DNA of 64,000 nt from Dyadobacter sp. CY312 (GCF_021390535.1 NZ_JAJUXG010000027.1:1-64000), one strand, 5' to 3'. Positions 26,546-34,953 are shown, counted from the stretch's first letter. Notes: generated by a model from the letters alone, not told the origin. Translations and numbers: made by a program.

Positions 26546-27052
26546 ATGGAAAAGGTGAAAGATAAAGTATCAAAACGAAGAATTGTGTTGGTACATTGGA
26601 AGGACAAACAAGGGAGTGTCGAGGTGTTCTCAAATCTTAAAAATTTCTGTACGAGTTACACGGAATATAACTACCATACACTGAACACTCACCTGGCAAA
26701 AGGGACTAAGCCTTTTGAGAATGAGGTGGTACGAATTGAACGTAAACCTGTAATAGCCGCGCCTAAACCGAATTTCCCAAGACGGTTCTTCTGGGAGTTT
26801 GACTATGATAATATCGATTGGCAAAAAGGCTACGTCACCATTATCCAAAGAATTATTGAACGGGGAGGTAAAGAGCGTTGGCAGGAACTGGTAAGGTTTT
26901 ACGGCAAGGATAAGGTTGTAGATACAATAAAGAACGAAATTAATTTCCTGCCAGATGAAATTATTGAAGATGCCTCTAAATACTTTACTCTCAAAAAACA
27001 GGATTTGAAATGTTCCATACGGAAACAGTCTCAGCCGATACCTTGGCTCTGA
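26546..27052 (+). CDS. DUF6922-like antitoxin of AbiE-type pair
   Basis: 168 residues with two parts. Residues 1-70 (VEVFSNLKNFCTSYTEYNYHTLNTHL) look like a small conserved Bacteroidota module. Residues 80-155 (FFWEFDYDNIDWQKGYVTIIQRIIERGGKERWQELVRFYG) match, from memory, DUF6922 proteins encoded directly upstream of AbiEii-like nucleotidyltransferase toxins. Its end overlaps the toxin start by 43 bases, so translation is probably coupled. It should neutralise the toxin and bind the palindrome upstream; both are inferences. The gene is intact while its toxin is broken. Confidence 0.65.
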   Translation: MEKVKDKVSKRRIVLVHWKDKQGSVEVFSNLKNFCTSYTEYNYHTLNTHLAKGTKPFENEVVRIERKPVIAAPKPNFPRRFFWEFDYDNIDWQKGYVTIIQRIIERGGKERWQELVRFYGKDKVVDTIKNEINFLPDEIIEDASKYFTLKKQDLKCSIRKQSQPIPWL

Positions 27053-27670
27053 TTAAACGTGATTTTACACTTGTAGGCGGTACAGCCCTGGCTCTACACA
27101 TCGGACACCGCTTCGATTGACATCGATTTATTTTCAATCAAAAGTTTCGATACAGAGAAAACCGGAAAATTTCTTTCTGAGAAATATGAAGCGCAGGACA
27201 TGCAAATCCTGAAAAATGGGATTTTTTGTTTTATAGACGATATTAAGGTTGATATTATCGCTCACCAATACCCACTGCTGAATCCGGTTGAAGTTCTTGA
27301 AGGAATCAGGCTTGTATCAATAGACGATATTGCCCCAATGAAATTGCATGCCATCGTCCAAAATGGTAAGCGGATAAAAGACTACGCGGATATTTATGTA
27401 ATGCTAGAGCATAGGTCGATGGAACAATTCTACTCGGCATACGAAGAAAAATACCACCCCAACGCTACTCGTCAAGTTGCACAAAGGGGAATCCTTTACC
27501 ATACTGAAATAGATTTTGATACTCCGGTACAATTTCTTGACAGGGAATTTAACTGGTCGAAAATTGAAGATAGGCTTAAAGAAGGTGTAGCCCTTCCGCA
27601 GAAAAAATTCTTTACAATTCAGCGTCCCGCCCGCAAATTGGTAAGAAAAAAAAGAGGTCGCGGATTGTGA
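27010..27670 (+). pseudogene. AbiEii/AbiGii-like nucleotidyltransferase toxin, frameshifted
   Basis: From ATG 27010 the frame reads FTLVGGTALALHIGHR, the nucleotidyltransferase start, then stops at 27120. One base further the frame continues SIDIDLFSIKSFD, i.e. the missing S-x-D-x-D metal-binding site, and runs to 27670 with IKVDIIAHQYPLL and ISIDDIAPMKLHAI-like segments typical of AbiEii toxins. A single-base change near 27112 thus splits the protein in the active site. AbiE toxins nucleotidylate tRNA or GTP and give abortive infection. Without recoding the toxin is dead. Confidence 0.75.
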
Positions 27671-27741
27671 CCTGGGTAAACTGGTGAAAAACTTGCCGGA
27701 TTTCCTGCAACAGACGATCATTCTTTAGTAGTTAAAGGCAT

Positions 27742-27818
27742 ATAAATCAATTATTTAACAAGGTAAATTTTAGCTAAAAAGACATATCCTCAATTTCCTG
27801 ATTGTGGTGATCTGTGGC
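27742..27818 (-). repeat. Partial copy of the miniature element end
   Basis: About 77 bases repeat, with changes, the sequence at 27900-27979 (TCAATTATTTA..., CATATCCTCAATTTCC, TTGTGGTGATCTGTGGCT). It stops just where the full element at 27819 begins, lacking the terminal CCGAATTCTCC, so one element seems to have inserted into or next to another. Confidence 0.65.
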
Positions 27819-27991
27819 TGGAGAATTCGGATGGCTTGACCACGCGGTTCCGTGGCAGATGGACCACCAACAAACTGTTGTCCATCAGCAGTGAAAGAAA
27901 TATAACTCAATTATTTAGCATGGTCAATTTCACCCGAAATGACATGTCCTCAATTTCCGAATTGTGGTGATCTGTGGCTCCGAATTCTCCA
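27819..27991 (-). mobile_element. Miniature inverted-repeat element, copy 2
   Basis: Bounded by TGGAGAATTCGG and CCGAATTCTCCA. Reverse-complemented, it aligns over its whole ~172 bases with copy 1 at 14061-14232. It is non-coding and presumably moved by an IS21-like transposase encoded elsewhere. Between 27992 and 28438 I see no gene. Confidence 0.7.
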
Positions 27992-28438
27992 TCGCTACGC
28001 ATACTTATGAGGCTGAAAACTATGTGATATGTCCATTATTTAAGATGTCGGAGAGACTACTCTGGCCAAGGAGCCAATAAAGTGCGCACTCCGTTAATGT
28101 GAGTATTATTCCAAGGCGTAGGATCACAATTTGTTAAATATTTCTAACTAGTTTTAGATATCTGGTCATCTTCAATCAGATAGGAGGGTAAGTTTAGAAC
28201 CTTGGTTTTCAAGGTCTTTTTTGTAAAAAGGTTTACCTTTTCTGTTATATTGATTTACACCATGACATTCCCGTTGTCCAAAATCTACGGTTCAACTGGA
28301 TTTTCTTCAAAAATTGAATCAGTCCCAGGTTTGCCAGGCCAGTTAAGGTTGATTCTAAATTCCGTCAAAACACAGAGTTAGGAAGTTATGCCGCTGGCAT
28401 TCTTTTTTGTATGCTACGGTAGACAATATCCAATATTT

Positions 28439-28624
28439 ATGGACACTAAACCGCGCCCGGAAAAAAGGAAAATTACCCTGATAATTTTAGGTCTAATAAT
28501 TTTTATCATAGCACTTCGTATTGCGTTGCCCTATGTCGTATTACCCTACGCAAATAAAAGTCTGGCCAAAATAAAAGGTTATTATGGCCACCTTGGAGAT
28601 ATCGATCTTGCCCTTATCTCTTAG
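28439..28624 (+). pseudogene. DUF748/AsmA-like protein, N-terminal fragment
   Basis: ATG 28439 gives MDTKPRPEKRKITLIILGLI, a membrane helix, then YVVLPYANKSLAKIKGYYG and HLGDIDLAL before a stop at 28624. This is how DUF748 (AsmA-like, envelope lipid transport) proteins begin, but those have several hundred more residues. The frame ends where an insertion-sequence end scar starts. Confidence 0.55.
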
Positions 28625-28629
28625 TTTCC

Positions 28630-28682
28630 GAATTGAGGTGTGGATATTCCGCTGCAAAGTACGTCAACGGCTCCGTATTCTC
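28630..28682. mobile_element. IS-end scar
   Basis: Read on the minus strand from 28682 it starts GGAGAATACGGAGCCGTTGA, closely matching the end of miniature element copy 1, and includes CTCAATTCGGAAAC like copy 2. It lies exactly between two unrelated gene fragments, so it is probably the scar of a deleted insertion sequence. Confidence 0.5.
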
Positions 28683-28904
28683 CACATTAAGAACCACTCA
28701 TTCGTTGACGGGAATAAGCGAATCGCTGCGGCTTGTTTTCTACTTTTTTTAGAAAATAATGATATTTTGAAAAAAAAATCCGGAGCCCTGGTCATAAGCA
28801 ATGAAGCGCTTGCAAGTCTGACTCTTTTTGCAGCTGCAGGTAAACCTGAGGAAATGGAGACGGTTAAGAAGTTGATTATTAGTGTGCTAAATAGGAATCA
28901 TTAA
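28683..28904 (+). pseudogene. Fic/DOC-domain C-terminal fragment (RhuM-like)
   Basis: The open frame contains HSFVDGNKRIAAACFLLFLEN, a Fic motif (HxFx[D/E]GNKRxA; Pro replaced by Ser) followed by SNEALASLTLFAAAGKPEEMETVKKLIISVLN, the tail of RhuM/Fic proteins. Fic enzymes AMPylate targets. The N-terminal part and start codon are missing because the IS scar precedes it directly. Non-functional remnant. Confidence 0.65.
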
Positions 28905-28981
28905 GCTCGATGCTTCGGATTTAGTTACCCATTGGTTAGATAATATAAACAGTAAGACAAAAACTCGTAAACGACGCAAAA

Positions 28982-29016
28982 TGACAAGGGGCCGAGAATC
29001 TCCCCGCCCCTTGTCA
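28982..29016 (+). terminator. 11-bp GC hairpin
   Basis: TGACAAGGGGC pairs perfectly with GCCCCTTGTCA around a 13-base loop, about 80 bases past the Fic fragment. It may have served that gene. 29017-29263 shows no gene. Confidence 0.6.
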
Positions 29017-29263
29017 AATTTACTTTCTGAGTAATTCCTAAAAAGCTCAACAGTCAGATATAGTGTTGCCTATTACACTTTATGGTACGGTCTGCTTCGT
29101 TGTGACACACGTTTAATTGTACTATGATTTATGGGATCCGCCTTTTAAGCCTAACTTTTAATTGTCCCTGGTAGAAGGATTGGGGAGTGTACGATGAACA
29201 GTGTCAGGATATATTTGCGCGTCGCTTCCGATCCCATCTTCCCGCACGCGGGTTTTTACCATA

Positions 29264-30256
29264 TCATGATTTTCGCGGCCATTCCATGTTAATTCTTTTG
29301 ATCTTGTCTTTATAGTATGCTTTGTATTCGGCCTTTATTGGCTCGTGTAGATAAGAACTATCAATTAGCAAATCAATTTTTTCTTCTTTTCCGTTAAACT
29401 CTGCAATAATTTTAAAAATCCGGCTTTCTTTGATTCCTAAGACCTTTCCGAACTCTAGAAAGTCATCGTAAGTATAAAAGCCTTGGGCATCATAGGAATC
29501 GGTAAAACGATCTTTCAAAAGCATGAGCGCCATGTCTGACTCACTGGGCGAATGTATGCGGGTGCAAAGCAAATCGTAGGCCGGTGTTAAAACGTAGTCA
29601 CCTGTTTCAATTTGAATAACAGAAAAATTTTTGACGTGTGCATCACCGTTAGAAAAGATATAGTTGAACAGTATCAATCTGAAGAATTTTTCAATTTCTA
29701 CCGGGTATAATGAAACGTGGATTTTCATTAATGCGCCTATTTCTTCATAGGAAAGATCATATTTGAAATTTCTTCCATGTGTAATCTCTGTGACTTGGGC
29801 AATTTGTGCGAAGTCTTCTTGTTGGAACTTGCTGCCGTCCTGCTTAACGTCAAATCTTTTTACCAGGTAAGCTGGTGTTCGATCCTTGAAATAAATCATC
29901 GCATTGGGCGGGACTGCGATCCTGAAAAGTTGCCTTGCTAGTTGCATCGTCAAATGCTCGTTGGCAGGGGCTTGATCCAGATGTTTAAACTGACCTATTG
30001 GAATAGGCTTCAGTAAAAATTGCCCACCTGAGTCTGTAAGAACCAGCACTCTATCTGCCAGTTTCAGTGAGTATTTTACCTGAACTCCTGATATCGACAT
30101 TTTTTTTGTCAAATCGTTGAAAAGGTCTGAATCTTCCGTATAAGGAGAGTGAAATGGCAGGATGTGACTCACCTTCTCGCCGTCAAATAATTCTTGAAGG
30201 CACTTTTTACAATACCCATCGGCTACTACCCTTCTAAAACATCCAGAGCAATTCAT
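29264..30256 (-). CDS. hipT: HipT-like serine/threonine kinase toxin
   Basis: 330 residues, HipA C-terminal kinase fold without the N-terminal subdomain, as in HipT of tripartite HipBST systems. The Gly-rich loop is SISGVQVKYS (Ser54, Ser56), matching the paired autophosphorylated serines of HipT rather than the single Ser of HipA. Catalytic loop NYIFSNGDAHVKNFSV and metal-binding LTPAYDLLCT are intact. An N-terminal CxxC...CxxC pair (MNCSGCFRRV..YCKKC) may bind zinc. Known HipT phosphorylates tryptophanyl-tRNA synthetase; the target here is unproven. Starts 4 bases inside the preceding gene. Confidence 0.85.
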   Translation of the reverse strand: MNCSGCFRRVVADGYCKKCLQELFDGEKVSHILPFHSPYTEDSDLFNDLTKKMSISGVQVKYSLKLADRVLVLTDSGGQFLLKPIPIGQFKHLDQAPANEHLTMQLARQLFRIAVPPNAMIYFKDRTPAYLVKRFDVKQDGSKFQQEDFAQIAQVTEITHGRNFKYDLSYEEIGALMKIHVSLYPVEIEKFFRLILFNYIFSNGDAHVKNFSVIQIETGDYVLTPAYDLLCTRIHSPSESDMALMLLKDRFTDSYDAQGFYTYDDFLEFGKVLGIKESRIFKIIAEFNGKEEKIDLLIDSSYLHEPIKAEYKAYYKDKIKRINMEWPRKS

Positions 30257-30585
30257 GATAAAATTTCGTTAACTGTTATTGATCCTATTGTATCTGATTT
30301 TGCCGTTGCTAATAAAAGACCGAAATGGTCATTTTCATCGATACGTAGTAAGCGGCATTGAGTCTGTTTGTTGACCCCTTCGGAAAGCAATCCGTAGAAG
30401 AAAGGAAAAAGAACATCAGAATAATATTGTTGATGTGTTTTTGGTAGCGATAGACTTATACCGAATTGGTTGGAATCCTCGAAGTAGGCGTTGTCATATG
30501 TAAAAACATATTGCTGAAAATCTGTTCTCTCAAGAGTGCCAGCCAGTATTCCGTTATTGTAGATTTCGGCCTTTCTTCCCATCAC
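30253..30585 (-). CDS. hipS: HipS-like antitoxin (HipA N-terminal subdomain)
   Basis: 110 residues equal to the N-subdomain 1 of HipA: AEIYNNGILAGTLER, YVFTYDNAYFE and PFFYGLLSEG. In HipBST the free-standing HipS blocks the kinase while HipB assists and represses. It overlaps hipB upstream and hipT downstream by 4 bases each, so translation is coupled across all three genes. Confidence 0.85.
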   Translation of the reverse strand: MMGRKAEIYNNGILAGTLERTDFQQYVFTYDNAYFEDSNQFGISLSLPKTHQQYYSDVLFPFFYGLLSEGVNKQTQCRLLRIDENDHFGLLLATAKSDTIGSITVNEILS

Positions 30586-30800
30586 TTAACTATTTCTAAT
30601 TTAATGACCATTCCAAGAACATTGCAAATGCGCATGAGGGTTTCAAGTTCAGGATTGGCCAGACCTTTTTCTATGTTTCGCAGGGTTCTGGGCGAAATTC
30701 CGGCAATATCCGCCAAGTCTCCCTGGATGATATGCCTGGACTTACGTCTGTTTTGAATAATCCTTCCAATAGTCTCTTTTTGCTGCGCTTCTATATCCAT
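30582..30800 (-). CDS. hipB: HipB-like HTH repressor
   Basis: 72 residues, XRE-type HTH with GDLADIAGISPRTLRNIEKGLANPELETLMRI and the typical hydrophobic C-terminal strand (VLGMVIKLEIVK). It is the first gene of the hipB-hipS-hipT operon and should repress it. ATGGGAATT (30806-30814) and its mirrored relative AACTCCCAT (30938-30946) upstream are candidate operators. Confidence 0.85.
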   Translation of the reverse strand: MDIEAQQKETIGRIIQNRRKSRHIIQGDLADIAGISPRTLRNIEKGLANPELETLMRICNVLGMVIKLEIVK

Positions 30801-31025
30801 AAATAATGGGAATTAAACTGCCTTTTTTAGGTAAAATTCACTTTACATTAATAGCTATACAACAAAAGCGGCAATAAAATTCCGAAATAGAGAATAAATT
30901 CTTACAATTCTTGAAATTGCTATGAAATAGGTATTATAACTCCCATTTAATTTGAGCTCTTTCGAGGATAGGGTTTCACAACTTGGCGGAAGAACTCATC
31001 TCCGTTGATCTATAAGCCATAATAA

Positions 31026-31598
31026 AACTACTGCAAGCTTTTTATCGGCCGATACAGTTCTGTAAATCCGCTAAGTGCCTTTGTTCCAGGAATTTTGAAC
31101 ATTGATAAGCTGGCAAATGACAAAGGGCAGCAGTGGATTTACAAATTAACGGCACCAAAACGAAAATTAATTGTACTGTGTGAGAATTTAGACTTTTTAC
31201 GTCGCCCTACACGACCAAGAAAGAACAATGTGGAACTATGGTATGCAGGAGGCACTAATACACCCAAGTTAATTTATGAGGTCGACTTGATAGATGTACC
31301 AATATTCTATTCTTGCGATTGGAATCATGACGGCTTGAATATATTTCTAAGAGTGAAGGAGTTACTTCCTATGATCAAATTACTGACTCCAATCTCTCAA
31401 CCGATAAAACTAAGCGACACTCCAAATCACCATTCCTATTGGAAAGAACTTGACGAAGAAAAATTCAGAGAGATCCCCCACGAAACCTTATGTGAGGATC
31501 ATAAAAAAGTGGTTTTCAAACTCATTGGAGACCGGGCCTGGCTGCGTGAAGAAGATAGTGATCTTATTGAAATGCTGGCTAGGGAGGGCGCCATTTAA
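31026..31598 (+). pseudogene. Wadjet JetD-like Toprim fragment, N-terminally truncated
   Basis: The annotatable ORF starts at TTG 31095, but the same frame is open upstream to 31026 and reads protein-like (GRYSSVNPLSAFVPGILNIDKL), so the gene has lost its 5' end. KLIVLCENLDFL and VPIFYSCDWNHDGLNIFLRVKEL resemble the Glu and DxD-type motifs of the Toprim nuclease domain of DUF2220/JetD, the DNA-cutting subunit of the Wadjet plasmid-defence system. JetA-C partners are absent. The assignment rests on motif likeness only. 31599-31873 holds no gene. Confidence 0.45.
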
Positions 31599-31873
31599 TC
31601 AATAAATACTGTACATCTAACCTATTTTTAAATATGTTAAACCACATTCAATCATGAAATAATCTTAAATAAAGCGATTTAGCTTTTACGAAGTTTATTT
31701 TACATTCTCAACATGACTTCGTTAAGTGTTCAAGCCAAATAGTATTATTTAAACACCTCTACAATTGCTTGTAAATGCTAAAAAAGTTACTTTCTCAGCA
31801 TGGGCTGCACCATTTTCCAGACATTCCCATCCAGTCGGCACAAACCCAAATGTCTGTCTTATCTGCCATATTA

Positions 31874-32170
31874 TTATGATTTGCCGATCAATTCCAAATC
31901 TTGCAATTTTCTTCCAAAAGTATCGCCAGCGGCTAGTTTCAAAAAATCATCCTGTAATCCAAGAACCCTGAGCACATTGAAATACGCGCCCAATGATACA
32001 CTTGGGTTGCCCTTTTCGATATGATATAATGTGGTCCTGTCAATACCAGCTCTTTCTGAGACTTGTATTGTGGTTAGCTTACGTCTTTTACGCGCAAGTT
32101 TTATATTTTCACCCAGCTGCTCAAAAATTTTTGCAAATCTGGGTAGTAGAATCTATTTTCTATTATTCAT
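31874..32170 (-). pseudogene. XRE regulator with in-frame TAG at codon 6
   Basis: From ATG 32170: MNNRK, stop, ILLPRFAKIFEQLGENIKLA then RRKLTTIQVSERAGIDRTTLYHIEKG ... DDFLKLAAGDTFGRKLQDLEL. Everything after the TAG is a perfect HTH regulator of the type often paired with HipA-like genes, and similar proteins begin M-x-N-R-K-x-I-L-L-P in my memory, so the stop looks like a recent nonsense change. Translation from a later weak start is possible. Its start codon lies inside a large inverted repeat, the likely operator. Confidence 0.65.
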
Positions 32171-32231
32171 AATGTTGTTTATAATCAACAATTAAATTAT
32201 TATTGTTGATTATAAACAACATTATGAATAA
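32163..32231. promoter_or_regulatory. 69-base inverted repeat, 30-bp perfect arms
   Basis: 32163-32192 and 32202-32231 are exact complements around a 9-base loop. The left arm contains the XRE gene's start codon; the right arm mirrors it, creating an ATG reading outward on the plus strand (18 codons only). It could be an autoregulatory operator or the product of an inverted duplication. No gene lies in 32232-32406. Confidence 0.65.
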
Positions 32232-32406
32232 ATTATTTGACATTCGCCAACCTTCCAAAACGTCAATATCTGTAAATTGAAGAAACTACACTAGATTAAA
32301 TATCTTTTCGAACAAGGAAAAATCTTATTTACCATTTAAAAGATGCCAGATACAATCATAACTAGTATCAATTGTTTATGCTATCAGCTTAACTATTTTT
32401 TCTAAA

Positions 32407-33975
32407 TCATCTAAAAAATTGGTTCGACAACTGTTGCGGAAGGGGTACAAAGCCGGACTTTTGTGAGAAATCACTAAAAGTTCGGCTTTTATCTTTCACT
32501 AAGTCGCTGTTTATCTGAAAGATAAGGGACACAATTTCATTAGTCCTTGTGGTTCGATAACCGCTTTCTGAAAATGTTAGTTTTTCGGGATATATCGAAC
32601 CAATGATTTCACGCTTCTGATTGATGTCTGATTTTGAATAGATTACATCAATATTCGAGAGTGTACTCACCGCCTTGTCCAGCATCTTTTCAAGGTTTAC
32701 AGGACTGCCCACACTGGTTGTCATCTCGGTCAGCCTGGCTTCCTGCCGCACAAGCTTCTCTTCAATTTCGGTTTTAATAGTTCGGTAGTCCTTTGCATCA
32801 ATATCCGAGGCCAGTAAAAGTTCTCTTGCCTTGCTCAGCTTGTTATTTAAACTATCTATCTGCTCTAAAACATGCTTCTTCTCACTTTGTGAGTTTTTAG
32901 TCTGCCCTTTGAATGCTTTGTTTACAACCAGCTTAAAAAGCTCCGTCACTCCTTTGTGCGGCTTAAACTTTTGAAGTTCTCTAACAAAAAGATCATTAAC
33001 CATACCGGCAGCATAACGGGGGCCACAAGACGCAACACAATGATAATAATGATATCGACCATTTCTGCCTTTGGAAGCACTAGCCGTTAGAAGTCTGTGA
33101 CACTTAGGGCAATTCAGAAAACCACGAAGCGGAAACATGTCATTAGATATTTCTTTCACATTAAGACGTTGCCTTTTCTTCTTGCCATCAATAGCATCCT
33201 GCATTTCATAGAACAGGTTTTCAGATATTAATGCTTCATGCTGACCTTGCGCCAACCGACTCTCTTCATCCTTGTAACCAGGTATGAATATCTTCCCGAA
33301 GTAAAGCGGGTTTTCAATCGCACGCCAAAAACAAGTTTTGCTACACCTTAACCCCTTTCGAACAGCCTGTCTTCTAACCTCCTCTACCGAATATATTCCC
33401 TGAGCCAACTCTTCGAAAGCCCATTTTAGAAGTGATGCCTGAGGCTCTCTCAGGGCAATGTATTTATTACCACCTTCTGTTATCTTATTTACATATCCCA
33501 CCGGAGCTACACCCATATACCGGCCTTCTTTCCTGGCCCTACGCATGCCATGAAATGTGTTGAGTGCTCGTCGGTCGTTTTCCACCTCGGGCGCTGCCAG
33601 GTAAAACGCCAGCATCATTTTATTTTCGGGAATAGAAAGATCCAATGGTTGCTCAATGGCTTGCGGTTCCACACCTAATCTCCTGAGTATACTGATCATC
33701 TGATATGCATCACCTGCATTACGACTAAACCGGTCCCATTTGGTAAAGAGAGTCAACTCTACCTTACCTTTCGATTTTTTAAGATCCAAAAGCAATTTGG
33801 ACCACTGAGGACGATTGAAGGTTTTCGCAGAATGATCTTCATAGATGACATTTCTGACACTAATATTATTAATACCACAATACTTCCTGAGCATCTCCTC
33901 CTGCCCTCTTTGAGAATATCCCTTGTCTGCCTGTTCGTCCGTACTCACCCGAACATATAAGTCCGCCGTTTTCAT
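32407..33975 (-). CDS. Large serine recombinase
   Basis: 522 residues. Catalytic N-terminal resolvase domain (LYVRVSTDEQADKGYSQRGQ with the nucleophile Ser; KWDRFSRNAGDAYQM), Recombinase domain (about 160-260; GVAPVGYVNK), zinc ribbon (FLNCPKCHRLL ... YYHCVASCGPRY) and a coiled coil near 350-410. Such enzymes integrate and excise mobile elements with simple att sites. It seems intact and could move a nested element. Its gene tail is duplicated as a relic at 10577-10860. Confidence 0.92.
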   Translation of the reverse strand: MKTADLYVRVSTDEQADKGYSQRGQEEMLRKYCGINNISVRNVIYEDHSAKTFNRPQWSKLLLDLKKSKGKVELTLFTKWDRFSRNAGDAYQMISILRRLGVEPQAIEQPLDLSIPENKMMLAFYLAAPEVENDRRALNTFHGMRRARKEGRYMGVAPVGYVNKITEGGNKYIALREPQASLLKWAFEELAQGIYSVEEVRRQAVRKGLRCSKTCFWRAIENPLYFGKIFIPGYKDEESRLAQGQHEALISENLFYEMQDAIDGKKKRQRLNVKEISNDMFPLRGFLNCPKCHRLLTASASKGRNGRYHYYHCVASCGPRYAAGMVNDLFVRELQKFKPHKGVTELFKLVVNKAFKGQTKNSQSEKKHVLEQIDSLNNKLSKARELLLASDIDAKDYRTIKTEIEEKLVRQEARLTEMTTSVGSPVNLEKMLDKAVSTLSNIDVIYSKSDINQKREIIGSIYPEKLTFSESGYRTTRTNEIVSLIFQINSDLVKDKSRTFSDFSQKSGFVPLPQQLSNQFFR

Positions 33976-34018
33976 CTCAATTCCGTTACATCATGAATAT
34001 TTAGATCAATTAGATATG

Positions 34019-34201
34019 TCACAAAACATCATCTTTCAAACCTTTAAGACATTGACCTACTACTATATTAGCCAATTTTTCCAAGAATTGCAAGATTTGA
34101 CTTGCCTGACTCTCTGTCACTTCCAATCCTTCCCCCTTTAAAATTTCCATCGCTTTTCGTGCGGACACCCTTTCTGTTTCCAACGCCTCCATCTTACTCA
34201 C
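34019..34201 (-). CDS. Small helical protein upstream of recombinase
   Basis: 60 residues: two predicted helices (ERVSARKAMEILKGEGLEVT and SQASQILQFLEKLANIVVGQ) joined by EVTES. Short proteins of this type commonly precede serine recombinases in Bacteroidota elements. Same strand, 43 bases before the recombinase start. Role unknown; a directionality or regulatory factor is conceivable. Between 34202 and 34322 nothing else is seen apart from a short hairpin near 34300 (CCTCC...GGAGG). Confidence 0.5.
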   Translation of the reverse strand: MSKMEALETERVSARKAMEILKGEGLEVTESQASQILQFLEKLANIVVGQCLKGLKDDVL

Positions 34202-34322
34202 CTTTATTTAGCCCAACATCCGGGAAAATAGTCTTTGGTGGTCGGCAAGACGTTCCTGCCATTCTTTTAGAAATGAAAAGAACAAAAAATTAAAAAATTC
34301 CCCTCCTAAGTCAGGAGGATCT

Positions 34323-34373
34323 AAAAAAAATCAAACCGGAGCCTACTGTCTTTGTAGTGACAATAAGCCCCGG
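34323..34373 (-). terminator. Rho-independent terminator of ardA
   Basis: On the minus strand an interrupted hairpin (CCGG-GGC ... TTGTC/GACA ... GGC-TCCGG) is followed by TTTGATTTTTTTT. It begins 8 bases after the ardA stop. Confidence 0.65.
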
Positions 34374-34380
34374 ACAGGTT

Positions 34381-34953
34381 TTAATGATCCGCAAATACAT
34401 GTCCGTCATACTGAGAGTATCCTTCTAAGAACAGATCTCTTGCGAAGGCTTTATAATCAAAATATCTTTCCAGTGACTCCGGGACATCCGATAGCATTCC
34501 TGTATCTTCGATATACTGGTAAGCGAACTCTATTTCAGCATCTTTCATCGATCCGCCGAAATATCCCTGATAACTTTCTTCGAATTCTTGTACGGTTTCA
34601 TCCAAATCATTTCCATTCGAAGGCCAGGACACAATGCTCGAACAGTAAATCTCAAATGCTTGTGCACGTTCTTCTCTCATTTCATCGGTAATTTCAAAAT
34701 ATCTGAAAGTGTTTTCATGGAGCCAGGATTCTGAGATCAGAAAATCTGGAATGCTTTCCCAATCCTGGAACATTAACTCAGGACGGCAGCCGCTGCTGAG
34801 AACCTCGTTTCCGTGGTATTCATAACAGTCCTTGTAAAAATCTTTGGTATCGGTGTAGCCTGAAAGGCCAAACCATTTCCCGAAGAGTGAGCCGTCATTG
34901 TATTTGCCGTACGTACCTACATAAATTTTTGGAGTGTTTTCAATGAATTCCAT
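34381..34953 (-). CDS. ardA: ArdA-family antirestriction protein
   Basis: 190 residues, acidic overall (rich in D and E), with the ArdA pattern: IYVGTYGKYNDGSLFGKW, the domain-2 segment AFEIYCSSI, and EESYQGYFGG...FAYQYIEDTG followed by YFDYKAFARDLFL. ArdA mimics B-form DNA and blocks type I restriction enzymes, protecting an element that enters a new host as single strands. It is a typical transfer-associated gene, complementing the mob module at 49-52 kb. Upstream is an unusually GC-rich, foldable leader. Confidence 0.9.
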   Translation of the reverse strand: MEFIENTPKIYVGTYGKYNDGSLFGKWFGLSGYTDTKDFYKDCYEYHGNEVLSSGCRPELMFQDWESIPDFLISESWLHENTFRYFEITDEMREERAQAFEIYCSSIVSWPSNGNDLDETVQEFEESYQGYFGGSMKDAEIEFAYQYIEDTGMLSDVPESLERYFDYKAFARDLFLEGYSQYDGHVFADH

